The notes: generated by a model not told the origin, from the letters alone. A stretch of 32,046 bases of DNA from Rhizobiaceae bacterium (GCA_013214695.1 JABSRX010000087.1:1-32046), one strand, 5' to 3'; numbered from the stretch's first letter, positions 16,806-25,877 are shown. A program made the numbers and translations.

Positions 16806-18488
16806 ATGCTCAGACTGGCACCGGCATTGGCAATTGGCGTCCTGCTGGCGCCAGTTGCATGTGGCGTGTTGGCCACTTTGCTGCCGGCGCTCGGTTATCT
16901 GCCAGCGCTTGGCGGCCATGGGATCACCTTTTCCCACATTGAAGGTCTGCTGGCCTTTCCCGGCATCGGTCGCTCGGTCCTGCTTTCCCTGGCGACGGGC
17001 CTGATCACCACTTTTGTGGCGCTGCTGATCGTCATTGCCTTTATCAGCGGCTGGTATGGCACGAGGGCCTTTGCCCGTGTCCAGCACATCATTTCACCGC
17101 TGCTTTCGGTGCCTCACGCGGCAGCGGCCTTTGGTTTGGCGCTGCTGATTGCACCTTCGGGGTTCTTCTTTCGTCTGATTTCTCCAACTTTTACGGGCAG
17201 CGACCGGCCGCTTGATCTTTTCATTTTGAACGATCCGCTCGGCCTGGCCATGATGGCCGGCCTGGTGGCCAAGGAGATCCCGTTTCTGCTGCTGGTGGCA
17301 CTTGCTGCCTTGCCGCAGACCAACGCGCGGCTTGCTGGGCAGATCGCGCAAGGTATGGGCTACGGGCGTATCGGCGGTTTCATCTTTGTGACCTGGCCAC
17401 TGGTCTATCGGCAGATCCGGTTGGCGGTGTTTGCCGTCATCGCCTATGCCACGTCTGTCGTGGATGTGGCGGTGATCCTGGGGCCGCTGACACCTCCCAC
17501 ATTGTCGGTGCGGCTGACGCAATGGATGGCAGACCCCGACATCACCATGCGGTTTGTGGCGTCTGCGGGGGCGTTGCTGCAATTGCTGGTGACTGTTGGC
17601 GCGATTGCAATCTGGATCCTGGGCGAAAAGATATTGGCGCGCCTGCTGCGTCGACGCCGCAATGCGGGATTGCGCTATCAAGGCGATCGCTGGCTGCGAT
17701 CCTTGGGCTTGGGCATGATCGTGGCTGCCGCGGGTGTCATCTTTTTGGGCCTGGCCCTGCTGGCGCTGTGGTCGTTTGCTGGATTTTGGGCGTTCCCCGA
17801 CATGCTCCCGCGTGGGTTCACATTGGGGAATTGGAACCGGGTATTGCCATCTTTGACGTCGCCTCTGGCCACCACTTTGGTCACCGGACTGGTCGCAACC
17901 TTGATAGCTGTTGCCCTGGCGCTCGGTTGTCTTGAGAGAGAAGCCCGCACTGGACGCACCGGTGGATCGCGCGCCTTGCTGTTCGTCTATCTGCCGCTGA
18001 TCGTGCCGCAGGTCAGTTTTGTCTTCGGACTTCAGCTGTTTTTCTTAGGATTGGGTGTTGATGCGACCTGGGGGGCTTTGGTTCTGGTGCATCTGGTGTT
18101 TGTGTTGCCTTATGTCTTCCTGTCGCTTTCCGATCCGTGGCGGGCCTGGGATACCCGCTATGCGTCGATTTCCCATGGTTTGGGTGCCAGCCCCAACCGG
18201 ACGTTCTGGCGGGTGCGGCTGCCGATGCTGTTGAAGCCGGCGCTGGTTGCCAGCGCTGTGGGTTTCGCGGTTTCCGTTGGCCAGTATCTGCCAACCCTGT
18301 TGATCGGTGGCGGGCGCTGGCCGACGATCACCACCGAAGCGGTGGCGCTGGCATCGGGTGGTGACCGGCGGGTCATCGGTGTATATGCGTTCGTGCAGAT
18401 GGTGCTGCCCTTTGTCGGCTTCGCGCTGGCAACATTGGTACCGGCATTTCTGTTCCGCAATCGTAAAGACATGAAGGCGACGGCATGA
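16806..18488 (+). CDS. ABC transporter permease with two fused transmembrane domains, YnjC-like
   Basis: This 560-residue inner-membrane protein has about 12 hydrophobic segments arranged as two halves, each with a permease coupling loop. The first half has AGQIAQGMGYGRIGGFIFVTWPL-type residues and the second has HGLGASPNRTFWRVRLPMLLKP. A single polypeptide with two permease domains is the layout seen in YnjC and in iron- or thiamine-type (ThiP/FbpB) importers. It starts six bases after the binding-protein stop and overlaps the ATPase gene by four bases (ATGA), so the three are one operon. The transported compound cannot be told from the sequence. Confidence 0.88.
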   Translation: MLRLAPALAIGVLLAPVACGVLATLLPALGYLPALGGHGITFSHIEGLLAFPGIGRSVLLSLATGLITTFVALLIVIAFISGWYGTRAFARVQHIISPLLSVPHAAAAFGLALLIAPSGFFFRLISPTFTGSDRPLDLFILNDPLGLAMMAGLVAKEIPFLLLVALAALPQTNARLAGQIAQGMGYGRIGGFIFVTWPLVYRQIRLAVFAVIAYATSVVDVAVILGPLTPPTLSVRLTQWMADPDITMRFVASAGALLQLLVTVGAIAIWILGEKILARLLRRRRNAGLRYQGDRWLRSLGLGMIVAAAGVIFLGLALLALWSFAGFWAFPDMLPRGFTLGNWNRVLPSLTSPLATTLVTGLVATLIAVALALGCLEREARTGRTGGSRALLFVYLPLIVPQVSFVFGLQLFFLGLGVDATWGALVLVHLVFVLPYVFLSLSDPWRAWDTRYASISHGLGASPNRTFWRVRLPMLLKPALVASAVGFAVSVGQYLPTLLIGGGRWPTITTEAVALASGGDRRVIGVYAFVQMVLPFVGFALATLVPAFLFRNRKDMKATA

Positions 18489-19117
18489 CCGGGCTGAGAC
18501 TTGATGATGTTCGCATTCGCCTGAATGGGGTTGAATTGCTGCACCTGTCAGAAACCATCGAGCCGGGCGATATCCTGGCGGTCATGGGGCCATCAGGGTC
18601 GGGCAAATCCTCGCTGCTCGCCTATGTCGGCGGATTTCTGGATGCGAATTTTGAGGCCAGTGGCGACGTCTCGCTTGGCGGTCAAAAGCTGACCGGTCTG
18701 CCCGCGCATGAACGCCACACCGGCATCTTGTTTCAGGATCCGCTGCTCTATCCCCACATGTCGGTGGGGGAAAACCTGCTCTTTGCAATCCCGGCGAAAG
18801 TCACCGGCAATCAGCGCAAGGAGACCGCGCTCAATGCACTGGCTCAAGCTGGGCTGGAAGGGTTCTTTGATCGTGACCCCGCGACCCTGTCCGGTGGTCA
18901 GAAGGCGCGGGTCGCGTTGATGCGGGTGCTGGTTTCGCAGCCACGGGCCCTGTTGTTGGACGAACCTTTCAGCAAGTTGGACGCCAGCCGACGCGATCAC
19001 ATCCGCCAATTCGTCTTTGATGAGGCCAAAAGTCAGAACCTGCCCACACTACTGGTCACGCATGACGAGGCGGACGCAAAAGCAGCCGGTGGCAAGATCA
19101 TTGACTTGGACGGTTAG
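18485..19117 (+). CDS. ABC transporter ATP-binding protein, YnjD-like
   Basis: This is a short ABC ATPase of 210 residues that would power the preceding permease. It shows Walker A GPSGSGKSS, the Q-loop region ILFQDPLLYPHMSV, the signature LSGGQKARVALMR, Walker B ALLLDEPFSKLD and the switch histidine in LVTHDEADA. There is no C-terminal regulatory domain, which fits the YnjD and ThiQ size class rather than the longer sugar or iron ATPases. Its ATG overlaps the permease stop (ATGA). hrpB begins 12 bases after its stop and could be on the same transcript. Confidence 0.92.
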   Translation: MTGLRLDDVRIRLNGVELLHLSETIEPGDILAVMGPSGSGKSSLLAYVGGFLDANFEASGDVSLGGQKLTGLPAHERHTGILFQDPLLYPHMSVGENLLFAIPAKVTGNQRKETALNALAQAGLEGFFDRDPATLSGGQKARVALMRVLVSQPRALLLDEPFSKLDASRRDHIRQFVFDEAKSQNLPTLLVTHDEADAKAAGGKIIDLDG

Positions 19118-19129
19118 AGCCATTGCGTG

Positions 19130-21640
19130 ATGCCTCTGTCTTTGCCTGAATTGCCCGTCAGCGAAGTTCTCGACCAGATCGTCGAGACACTCGCCAAGCA
19201 ATCCAATCTCGTCCTGGTGGCACCGCCGGGGGCGGGCAAAACGACGCTGGTTCCCCTTGCTCTATTGCAAGGTGGGGATGATCGCTGGCTTGAGGGTCGC
19301 AAGATCATTGTGCTCGAGCCGCGCCGCCTGGCAGCCCGCGCTGCCGCGAAGCGCATGGCGCAACTGCTCGGCGAGGAGGTCGGGCAAACTGTTGGATACC
19401 GGGTTCGGTTCGACAATCGCGTCAGCGCAAAAACCCGCATTGAAGTTGTCACCGAAGGTGTGTTTGGCCGCATGTTGGTCGAGGATCCGGGACTGGAGAC
19501 GGTCGCTGCTGTCCTGTTTGATGAGTTTCACGAACGCAGTCTCGATGGCGATTTGGCCTTGGCCCTGTGCCTGGATCTTCAACAGGGTTTGCGGGAAGAT
19601 CTGCGATTGCTGCCCATGTCGGCGACATTGGAAAGCGATGCGGTGGCCAATCTGCTGGATGCGCCGGTGATCCAGTCGCAAGGCCGCAGCTATCCGGTTG
19701 ACATCATCAACCGGGATCGGCCGCCTCAGGTGCCCATCGAGAAGGTAACGGCCGATGCCATTTGCGAGGAAATTGCCCATCCGGACTCTGGCAGCATCCT
19801 GACCTTTCTGCCCGGACAGCGGGAAATTGAGCGCACCGCCCAATTGCTGGAGAATCGGCTACCGGCCAATGTTGAACTGCACAAGCTTTATGGTTCGTTG
19901 CCCCAGGGCGTGCAGGATGCTGCGATAGCGGCACCTAAAGGTGGGGTCCGCAAGGTGGTTCTGTCGAGCGCCATTGCCGAAACCTCGTTGACAATCGAGG
20001 GTGTGACCTCAGTGATCGACAGCGGCCTTGCCCGTCAGCCGGTTTTTGAGCCGGCTACGGGATTGACCCGTCTGCAGACGGTGCGGGCCTCTCAGGCGTC
20101 AGTAACCCAACGGGCTGGCCGTGCAGGACGGCTGGGTCCCGGCCGGGCGATACAGTTGTGGCGGGCGGAGCAAACCGCGGCCTTGCCGCCGCGCACACCA
20201 CCGGAGATCCTCAACGCGGATCTGACGCCCTTGCTTCTGGCGCTGGCGGATTGGGGGGTCAGCGATCCTGATCAACTCGCCTGGATGGATCCGCCACCGG
20301 CTCCGGCCTTGGCGGAGGCGCGCAGTCTTCTGCAGCAATTGGGGGCTTTGACGTCAGAGGGGCAGTTGACGCCTCACGGCAGAATTCTGTCCAAGCTCGC
20401 TCTGCCGCCGCGCTATGCCCACATGGTTGCTGTGGCTGCTCAAGATTCTGCACAGGCTGCGGAACAGGCTGTCCAATTGGCCTTGCTGGTTCAGGAGCGC
20501 GGGGCGGGGGGCTTTTCGATTGATCTTGATGAGCGTCTCACCAAACTGCGCCAGGCTCGGAATAGGAGAAGCCAGCAGTTGTTGAAACTATCAGGCTCCT
20601 TAGCAAAGGCTGTTGCCGGGCAAAGCCAGGACGCAGATCATCTACCTGACCCATCTTCTGGCCTGTTGTTGGCGCGGGGGCTTGCTGATCGCATTGCCCA
20701 AAGGCGTGGTACGGGGCCAGGCGGCATGGTGCGGTTTCGGCTTGCCAATGGGCGCGGTGCGGAGATTGAGACCAGTGAACGATTGGCGTCTGAGGATTTT
20801 CTGGTGGTTGTGGACATGGTCGGACGCGCTGGTGCTGCTCGAATATTGTCGGCTGCGGCGATTTCGAAATCCGAACTGCTGACCCAATTTGCGGACCAGA
20901 TCGAGACAAAAATTGAAACGTCATTTGATCCTCGAAGCGGCGCCCTGTCGGCGATGAAGGTGTCGAAGCTTGGTGGGCTTGCCCTGACCAAGCCGACACC
21001 GATGAAAATCAGCGGCGATGAGGCCCTGCCGGCCTTGCTGGCGGCTGTGCGAGATCATGGGTTGGAGATATTGCCCTGGCGGGATACGGATCAGGAACTG
21101 CGTCAACGGCTGGCGCTGCTGCATCATCACGCGGAAGATGACGGCCATGTCACCTGGCCGGACATGAGCGATGCGGCGCTGTTGGCCCGTTTGGACGACT
21201 GGCTCGCGCCGTTCCTTGTCGGCGCCGCTTCGTTGAGCGGTTTGGCCGATGGTTCCCTGTCAAACGGCCTGATGTTGTTGGCCGGGCATCCGTCGAAGGC
21301 GCAGTTGGACCAATTGGTGCCCAGTCATTTTGAAACACCCAGCGGGTCGCGCGTGCGGTTGGGGTATGCTGACAACAAGGTGGTGCTGCGTGTGCGTCCG
21401 CAAGAACTGTTTGGGCTGGATCGGCATCCTGCCGTTCTGCAGGGCCGATTGCCAATGGAAGTTGAACTGGTGTCCCCGGCGGGGCGTCCGATCCAGATCA
21501 CCCGGGACCTTCCCGGCTTCTGGCGGGGCAGCTGGCGTGACGTGCGGGCCGATCTGCGTGGCCGCTATCCAAAACATCCTTGGCCAGAGGATCCATTGAC
21601 TGCAGAGCCAACGACACGCGCCAAGCCGCGCAAGACCTAG
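19130..21640 (+). CDS. hrpB: ATP-dependent helicase HrpB
   Basis: HrpB is a DEAH-box-related helicase of unknown physiological substrate. The motifs are in order: Walker A APPGAGKTTLVPL, EPRRLAARAAAKRMA, the DEFHERSLD motif in place of DEAH, MSATLES, TFLPGQREIERTAQLL, SSAIAETSLTIEGV and QRAGRAGRLGPG. The C-terminal HrpB-specific half ends HPWPEDPLTAEPT with a basic tail. Length is 836 residues, typical. The start lies in GTGATG at 19127-19132; I use the ATG. It sits 12 bases after the ABC ATPase gene and upstream of regB, a neighbourhood seen in rhizobia. A GCC-rich low-complexity stretch follows the stop. Confidence 0.94.
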   Translation: MPLSLPELPVSEVLDQIVETLAKQSNLVLVAPPGAGKTTLVPLALLQGGDDRWLEGRKIIVLEPRRLAARAAAKRMAQLLGEEVGQTVGYRVRFDNRVSAKTRIEVVTEGVFGRMLVEDPGLETVAAVLFDEFHERSLDGDLALALCLDLQQGLREDLRLLPMSATLESDAVANLLDAPVIQSQGRSYPVDIINRDRPPQVPIEKVTADAICEEIAHPDSGSILTFLPGQREIERTAQLLENRLPANVELHKLYGSLPQGVQDAAIAAPKGGVRKVVLSSAIAETSLTIEGVTSVIDSGLARQPVFEPATGLTRLQTVRASQASVTQRAGRAGRLGPGRAIQLWRAEQTAALPPRTPPEILNADLTPLLLALADWGVSDPDQLAWMDPPPAPALAEARSLLQQLGALTSEGQLTPHGRILSKLALPPRYAHMVAVAAQDSAQAAEQAVQLALLVQERGAGGFSIDLDERLTKLRQARNRRSQQLLKLSGSLAKAVAGQSQDADHLPDPSSGLLLARGLADRIAQRRGTGPGGMVRFRLANGRGAEIETSERLASEDFLVVVDMVGRAGAARILSAAAISKSELLTQFADQIETKIETSFDPRSGALSAMKVSKLGGLALTKPTPMKISGDEALPALLAAVRDHGLEILPWRDTDQELRQRLALLHHHAEDDGHVTWPDMSDAALLARLDDWLAPFLVGAASLSGLADGSLSNGLMLLAGHPSKAQLDQLVPSHFETPSGSRVRLGYADNKVVLRVRPQELFGLDRHPAVLQGRLPMEVELVSPAGRPIQITRDLPGFWRGSWRDVRADLRGRYPKHPWPEDPLTAEPTTRAKPRKT

Positions 21641-21687
21641 CGGCGGTGGCCGCTGCCGTCGCCGCCGCCGCCTTCGCCGCCGCTGCG
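21641..21687. repeat. GCC/GCT-rich low-complexity stretch after hrpB
   Basis: About 45 bases consist almost only of CCG and GCC triplets with a few changes, directly after the hrpB TAG. In the +1 frame it would read as an arginine-rich tail. It is either simple-sequence drift or a lost extension of hrpB. It separates hrpB from the RegB ribosome site. Confidence 0.5.
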
Positions 21688-21749
21688 TCAAATTTTCCCG
21701 CACTTGGGGGCCGAGATGTGATTAAAGTGCGGCTGAAACAGGAGAACCC

Positions 21750-23057
21750 ATGCCAGGCGAGAATTTTCAACCTGTAGCGCGTGAGCGGATTTTGGTGCGG
21801 TTGGATACGTTCATCCGCCTGCGCTGGTATGCGATTGCCGGTCAGGCCGGAGCGATCCTGCTGGTGGCCTTTGGTTTCGGGTATCCATTTGAGTGGGAGA
21901 TCTGCGTTGCGCTGATAGCAATCTCAGCCGCTCTCAACCTGATGTTGAACCGGTTGTACAAGGCCAATCACCGGCTGCCGGCCACGGGTGCATTGATGCT
22001 GCTGTCGTTTGACGTGCTGCATCTGGGCCTGCTGCTGTTCCTGACAGGTGGTTTGCAAAACCCATTTGCGATCCTGTTGTTGGCACCCGTGGTGGTTGCG
22101 GCGACATCTCTGCATCACACCCATATCTTGACGATTGGCTTTCTCACCCTCGTGGTGATCACCATGTTGGCCTATCTGCATTTGCCGTTGCCTTGGGAGC
22201 ATCCCGAGCCGCTGCAGATTCCATTCCTCTATAACATTGCGGTTTGGGTGGCGATTGTTTGCACCGTGGCGTTCACAGCGATCTATGCCTATCGGGTGGC
22301 GGAGGAATCACGACGCTTGGCCGATGCGCTAGCCGCAACCGAGCTGGTGCTGCAGCGCGAACAATATATCTCGGACCTGGATGGGCTGGCCGCCGCGGCG
22401 GCGCATGAACTTGGCACGCCGCTAGCGACCATCGCGCTGGTGTCCAAGGAAATGGTCCACGCCTTGGGTGAGGAAAGCCCGCTGCATGAAGATGCCCTGT
22501 TGTTGCGGGCCCAGGCGCGCCGTTGTCGCGACATCCTGCAGAAACTGCGATCGCTGACAAGCGAAGGTGAGAACGTCATCGGCACGCAACCGCTCAATGC
22601 GCTGGTGGAAGAGGAGGTCGCACCGCTTCGGGACTTTGGGATCGAGATTGACGTCCATTGTTCAGGCGACAAGTCCGATATGCCCGTCATGGGCAGAAGC
22701 CCAGGCATTCACTATGGCCTCGGCAATCTGATCGACAACGCCGTCGACTTCGCGGTTGAGAAAGTCGTTGTTGTGATGTGCTGGGATGCCGATGTGGTGC
22801 GTGTCGAGATCAGCGATGATGGTCCTGGATTTCCGTCTTCTTTGTTGGACCGATTGGGCGAACCATTTGTCACGGCGCGCCCTGACAAGAACACGGAACG
22901 GCAGCGCGGTCTGGGGCTCGGCGTGTTCATTGCCAAAACACTGTTGGAGCGCAGCGGCGCCGAATTGAGCTTCCTGAACCGAGTTGGTCGTCCGCATCAT
23001 GGATCGGGGGCTTTCGTCGAAATCGTTTGGCCGCGCGAAAAGCTCCAAAACTCCTGA
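21750..23057 (+). CDS. regB: Redox-sensing histidine kinase RegB/PrrB/ActS
   Basis: RegB is a membrane histidine kinase that senses quinone redox state and phosphorylates RegA. About six N-terminal membrane segments are visible to around residue 180. The ubiquinone-binding motif GGLQNPF is at 100-106 and the RegB-specific H box AAAAHELGTPLATI carries His219. The redox-active cysteine is Cys259 in RRCRDIL. The kinase core has GNLIDNAVDFA, DDGPGF and GLGLGVFIAKTLLE. Length is 435 residues, normal. AGGAG precedes the ATG. regA follows on the same strand after 118 bp, which resembles the rhizobial actS-actR order. All key residues are intact, so it should be functional. Confidence 0.95.
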   Translation: MPGENFQPVARERILVRLDTFIRLRWYAIAGQAGAILLVAFGFGYPFEWEICVALIAISAALNLMLNRLYKANHRLPATGALMLLSFDVLHLGLLLFLTGGLQNPFAILLLAPVVVAATSLHHTHILTIGFLTLVVITMLAYLHLPLPWEHPEPLQIPFLYNIAVWVAIVCTVAFTAIYAYRVAEESRRLADALAATELVLQREQYISDLDGLAAAAAHELGTPLATIALVSKEMVHALGEESPLHEDALLLRAQARRCRDILQKLRSLTSEGENVIGTQPLNALVEEEVAPLRDFGIEIDVHCSGDKSDMPVMGRSPGIHYGLGNLIDNAVDFAVEKVVVVMCWDADVVRVEISDDGPGFPSSLLDRLGEPFVTARPDKNTERQRGLGLGVFIAKTLLERSGAELSFLNRVGRPHHGSGAFVEIVWPREKLQNS

Positions 23058-23175
23058 TTTTTGCTCTGAAATTGCGCTTTTTTGGGGTGCGACATTAGGT
23101 CAGAACAGAAAACTCGTGGTTTTTGTGCTAGTCTCTATATTGAGGGGACCTCAGAACTGTTGATTGGATCTGGTT

Positions 23176-23736
23176 ATGAATACCGAAACCGCCATTGGTG
23201 ACGCTGAAATGCCGACCCCCAGCCTGCTGCTGGTGGACGACGACAGGCCCTTTTTGCAACGTCTTGGCAGAGCCATGGAAAGCCGTGGCTTTGACGTCAC
23301 GACGGCAGAAACCGTGCGCGAAGGCATCAGCCATGTGGGTCAGAAGCCACCGGATTATTGCGTCGTCGATATGCGGTTGGACGATGGCAATGGTCTTGAT
23401 GTCGTCAGCGCGTTGCAGGACAAAGGCGCAGACACGAGGGTCGTGGTTCTGACCGGTTATGGCAACATCGCCACTGCCGTTACCGCTGTTAAGCTCGGTG
23501 CAATTGATTACCTGGCCAAGCCAGCGGATGCTGACGACGTCTACGCTGCCTTGATGCAGAGCCCGTCGGACAAGGCCGATCCGCCAGAAAACCCGATGTC
23601 TGCCGACCGCGTTCGCTGGGAGCATATCCAGCGGGTCTATGAATTGTGCGATCGAAATGTCTCGGAGACAGCACGCCGCCTCAACATGCACCGCCGTACG
23701 TTGCAACGCATTCTGGCCAAACGGGCGCCGCGGTAA
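23176..23736 (+). CDS. regA: Response regulator RegA/PrrA/ActR
   Basis: RegA is the partner regulator of RegB and controls respiration, carbon and nitrogen fixation or acid-tolerance genes in alphaproteobacteria. The receiver domain has the acidic pair in LLVDDD, the phosphoacceptor Asp65 in VVDMRLDDG, the Thr in VVLTGYG and the Lys in LAKPAD. The C-terminal Fis-type helix-turn-helix SETARRLNMHRRTLQRILAK is almost invariant in the family. Length is 186 residues. The track uses a TTG at 23164; the ATG at 23176 is preferred. It is separated from regB by 118 bp, enough for its own promoter. It converges on mmcB. Confidence 0.95.
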   Translation: MNTETAIGDAEMPTPSLLLVDDDRPFLQRLGRAMESRGFDVTTAETVREGISHVGQKPPDYCVVDMRLDDGNGLDVVSALQDKGADTRVVVLTGYGNIATAVTAVKLGAIDYLAKPADADDVYAALMQSPSDKADPPENPMSADRVRWEHIQRVYELCDRNVSETARRLNMHRRTLQRILAKRAPR

Positions 23737-23744
23737 GACCGGCT

Positions 23745-24248
23745 CTAGGCCTCGCCTTCATTGAAAATCGAACTGTCGAGGCCCGCATGCGCACAGCAGC
23801 GGGCCAAGCGTTGTGCGCTGGCGCGGGCAAAGGCGAGGTGAACGGTTTTGCGCCTGGCTGCAGCCATTTTTTCGATTTCCGGTGGTCGAAGCATGTCGGC
23901 ACCATGGGCATCGGCGACCATGAATCCGGCATCTTCTGGAAAAATATCAGCCGGCACATCGGCCAGCGTCGCAAAAACCAGTTCATCGCAATAGGGTCGA
24001 TATTCGGGCCATTTGTTGTCAGCTTTCAAGTCGGCAATTGATGACTTGATCTCGACGATGCAAATCTGCCCCTTTGCCGACAGCGCAACCAGATCGGCGC
24101 GACGCCCGGTCGGCAGGGTCAGTTCCGGCAAAGTGGCCCAACCGGCTTCCCCGAAATAGCGCTCCACCCCGGTGCGGATGGTCATGGCCCGTTCGGACTG
24201 GCGACCGTCGACGAACGGATTGGATGTATCGAGCGAAATAATGGGCAT
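23745..24248 (-). CDS. mmcB: MmcB-family DNA repair protein
   Basis: This 167-residue protein matches the MmcB group, known from Caulobacter as an SOS-regulated mitomycin C resistance factor with a PD-(D/E)XK nuclease-like fold. The core acidic and lysine residues are visible as RRADLVAL followed by ICIVEIKSSIADL, and FPEDAGFMVADAHGADM is typical. The gene converges on regA with an eight-base gap. A sequence close to the alphaproteobacterial LexA box lies just upstream of the start, consistent with damage control. The enzymatic activity is inferred from the fold motif only. Confidence 0.85.
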   Translation of the reverse strand: MPIISLDTSNPFVDGRQSERAMTIRTGVERYFGEAGWATLPELTLPTGRRADLVALSAKGQICIVEIKSSIADLKADNKWPEYRPYCDELVFATLADVPADIFPEDAGFMVADAHGADMLRPPEIEKMAAARRKTVHLAFARASAQRLARCCAHAGLDSSIFNEGEA

Positions 24249-24262
24249 CTTCTGGCCACCAG

Positions 24263-24277
24263 GTTCACGATTTGTTT
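24263..24277 (-). promoter_or_regulatory. Candidate LexA box upstream of mmcB
   Basis: The plus strand reads GTTC, seven bases, GTTT, one mismatch from the alphaproteobacterial LexA site GTTC-N7-GTTC. It lies 15-29 bases before the mmcB start codon, where bound LexA would block transcription. One mismatch makes it a candidate only. Confidence 0.4.
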
Positions 24278-24403
24278 CCTAACCAACCACCGCTCGTACG
24301 CCCTGTCAAACGGTGCATAATTATCACAGTGATTGCAAAAGTTTAGCGCAACCGCGTCAGAGTACAAACGGTCGTTGAGCGATCAACAACACGCTGCTAG
24401 CAA

Positions 24404-24448
24404 ATGGTTAACGTGGCGGGCCCGGGATATTTGATTCGATAAGGAATC
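24404..24448. promoter_or_regulatory. CtrA half-site and paired GANTC sites upstream of the L,D-transpeptidase
   Basis: ATGGTTAA (24404-24411) is the reverse of the CtrA-type motif TTAACCAT. GATTC (24433-24437) and GAATC (24444-24448) are CcrM sites that also form an inverted repeat. They lie 90-130 bp before the transpeptidase ATG. No -35/-10 pair is obvious. Confidence 0.3.
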
Positions 24449-24535
24449 GGGTATTTGTGGTGTGCGTTGCGGCCTTGTTTAGCAGTTGTTCACCATAATG
24501 CGTTTTTGTTTGAGTTTTTCGCCGGGACTATTGGA

Positions 24536-25684
24536 ATGCGCCGCACATCTAGATTGATCGCACCTGTATTGGTGCTGCTGCTTGGTTTGATTGTTGCGGG
24601 ATGCTCGTCGACAACCAGTCAGACATCTGGATATTTCGGTCCTTCGGTGGAAAGTGTCACCGAAAAGAAGAAAGCGGCGACGCAGGAACTCAAAGACACC
24701 AAAAAAGATCTGCGCAAGCTGCGGCGCCAGTTGAACAAGCTGGAAAAGCTGGAAGCCCGCGATGAACGGCGCCTGAAACGCAAGCGTTTGTCCAAGAGAA
24801 GCAAGGCCAAAATCGAGGCACGCATGGCCAAACGCGCGCCCCAGATCGAGGATCTGCAGGACGGCGTGAAGAAGGCGCAGAAGGCATTCGATCGTGCGGT
24901 GCGCAATGAGCGTCGTGCACAGCGTCGTCTTGAGTCTGCGCAAAAGCGTAAGGAGGCAGCCGATCGTCGTATCGCTGCGGCCAAGAAGCGCAAGGCAGAA
25001 CGCTTGGCGGCGGCCGAGAAGAAGAAAAAAGAGCGGGAAGCTGCTAAAATCGCAGCAGCCAAAGCAAAGAAGGCCAGTGGGTCTTCGTCGACCTCTGCCT
25101 TTGGCGGTGGCTTGTTCGCCAGAAAAGACCCTGCACTGAAATACGTCGACGATTACAAGGGCCGCAAAGACGGAGAGTTTGCGCTGGCGGCGATTCCGAC
25201 CGACAAGATTGACAAACGTCTTCTGCGCCAACAGGTCCGCTACCGCACGCGCCACCCCGCCGGCACTCTGGTGGTCGATACAAAGGCAAAATATCTGTAT
25301 CTGGTACAGTATGGTGGTCGGGCCATGCGCTATGGCATTGGCGTCGGCAAGGCTGGTTTTGAATGGTCGGGTTCGGCCCGGGTTGGCTGGAAACGTGAAT
25401 GGCCGACTTGGACACCGCCTTCTGAAATGATCGCCCGCAAGCCAAGATTGCGCAAATGGAGCGCTGCAAATGGCGGCATGCCGGGTGGTCCGAAGAACCC
25501 ACTGGGTGCCCGGGCGCTGTATTTGACCCAGGGCGGCGTTGATACGCTGTACCGCCTGCACGGTACACCGGAGTGGAAATCCATTGGAACCGCAGCATCG
25601 TCCGGTTGCATCCGTTTGATGAATCAGGACGTCATCGACCTGTTCAAGCGGGTTCCCAATGGCGCCAAAGTGGTGGTGCTCTAG
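24536..25684 (+). CDS. Lipoprotein L,D-transpeptidase with basic coiled coil
   Basis: The predicted 382-residue envelope enzyme has a lipoprotein signal (LLLGLIVAGCSS, lipidated Cys23). Residues from about 45 to 190 form a long, highly Lys/Arg/Ala-rich coiled coil. A YkuD L,D-transpeptidase domain with the catalytic motif HGTPEWKSIGTAASSGCIRL follows. The YkuD domain crosslinks peptidoglycan or attaches proteins to it. The basic coiled coil may hold the enzyme at the wall or at acidic lipids (inference). The start is the ATG at 24536; the track's GTG is 27 codons upstream and would spoil the signal peptide. The next feature is tRNA-Arg. Confidence 0.88.
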   Translation: MRRTSRLIAPVLVLLLGLIVAGCSSTTSQTSGYFGPSVESVTEKKKAATQELKDTKKDLRKLRRQLNKLEKLEARDERRLKRKRLSKRSKAKIEARMAKRAPQIEDLQDGVKKAQKAFDRAVRNERRAQRRLESAQKRKEAADRRIAAAKKRKAERLAAAEKKKKEREAAKIAAAKAKKASGSSSTSAFGGGLFARKDPALKYVDDYKGRKDGEFALAAIPTDKIDKRLLRQQVRYRTRHPAGTLVVDTKAKYLYLVQYGGRAMRYGIGVGKAGFEWSGSARVGWKREWPTWTPPSEMIARKPRLRKWSAANGGMPGGPKNPLGARALYLTQGGVDTLYRLHGTPEWKSIGTAASSGCIRLMNQDVIDLFKRVPNGAKVVVL

Positions 25685-25800
25685 GTTCAATTGGGCCTGG
25701 TCGCTGCAAACCTGCAATATTGGTGTAAAACCGGCTTGCAATTCCGTTGACGACTCTATACCACAGCGCTGTTGCGGCGACACAGAACGCCGACGGCGAT

Positions 25801-25877
25801 GCACCCGTAGCTCAGCTGGATAGAGCACCAGACTACGAATCTGGGGGTCAGAGGTTCGAATCCTTTCGGGTGCGCCA
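25801..25877 (+). tRNA. tRNA-Arg (anticodon ACG)
   Basis: The cloverleaf can be folded by eye. The acceptor stem is GCACCCG/CGGGTGC and the D arm is AGCTCAGCTGGATAGAGC. The anticodon stem is CCAGA/TCTGG with loop CTACGAA, which gives anticodon ACG at 25835-25837. The T loop is GGTTCGAATCC, the discriminator is G, and CCA is encoded. ACG reads arginine CGN codons after conversion of the first base to inosine. Confidence 0.97.

Noticed and set aside
19127-19129. GTG start for hrpB
   Set aside because: The ATG follows immediately and adds only one codon of difference; neither has a strong ribosome site, so the ATG was kept.
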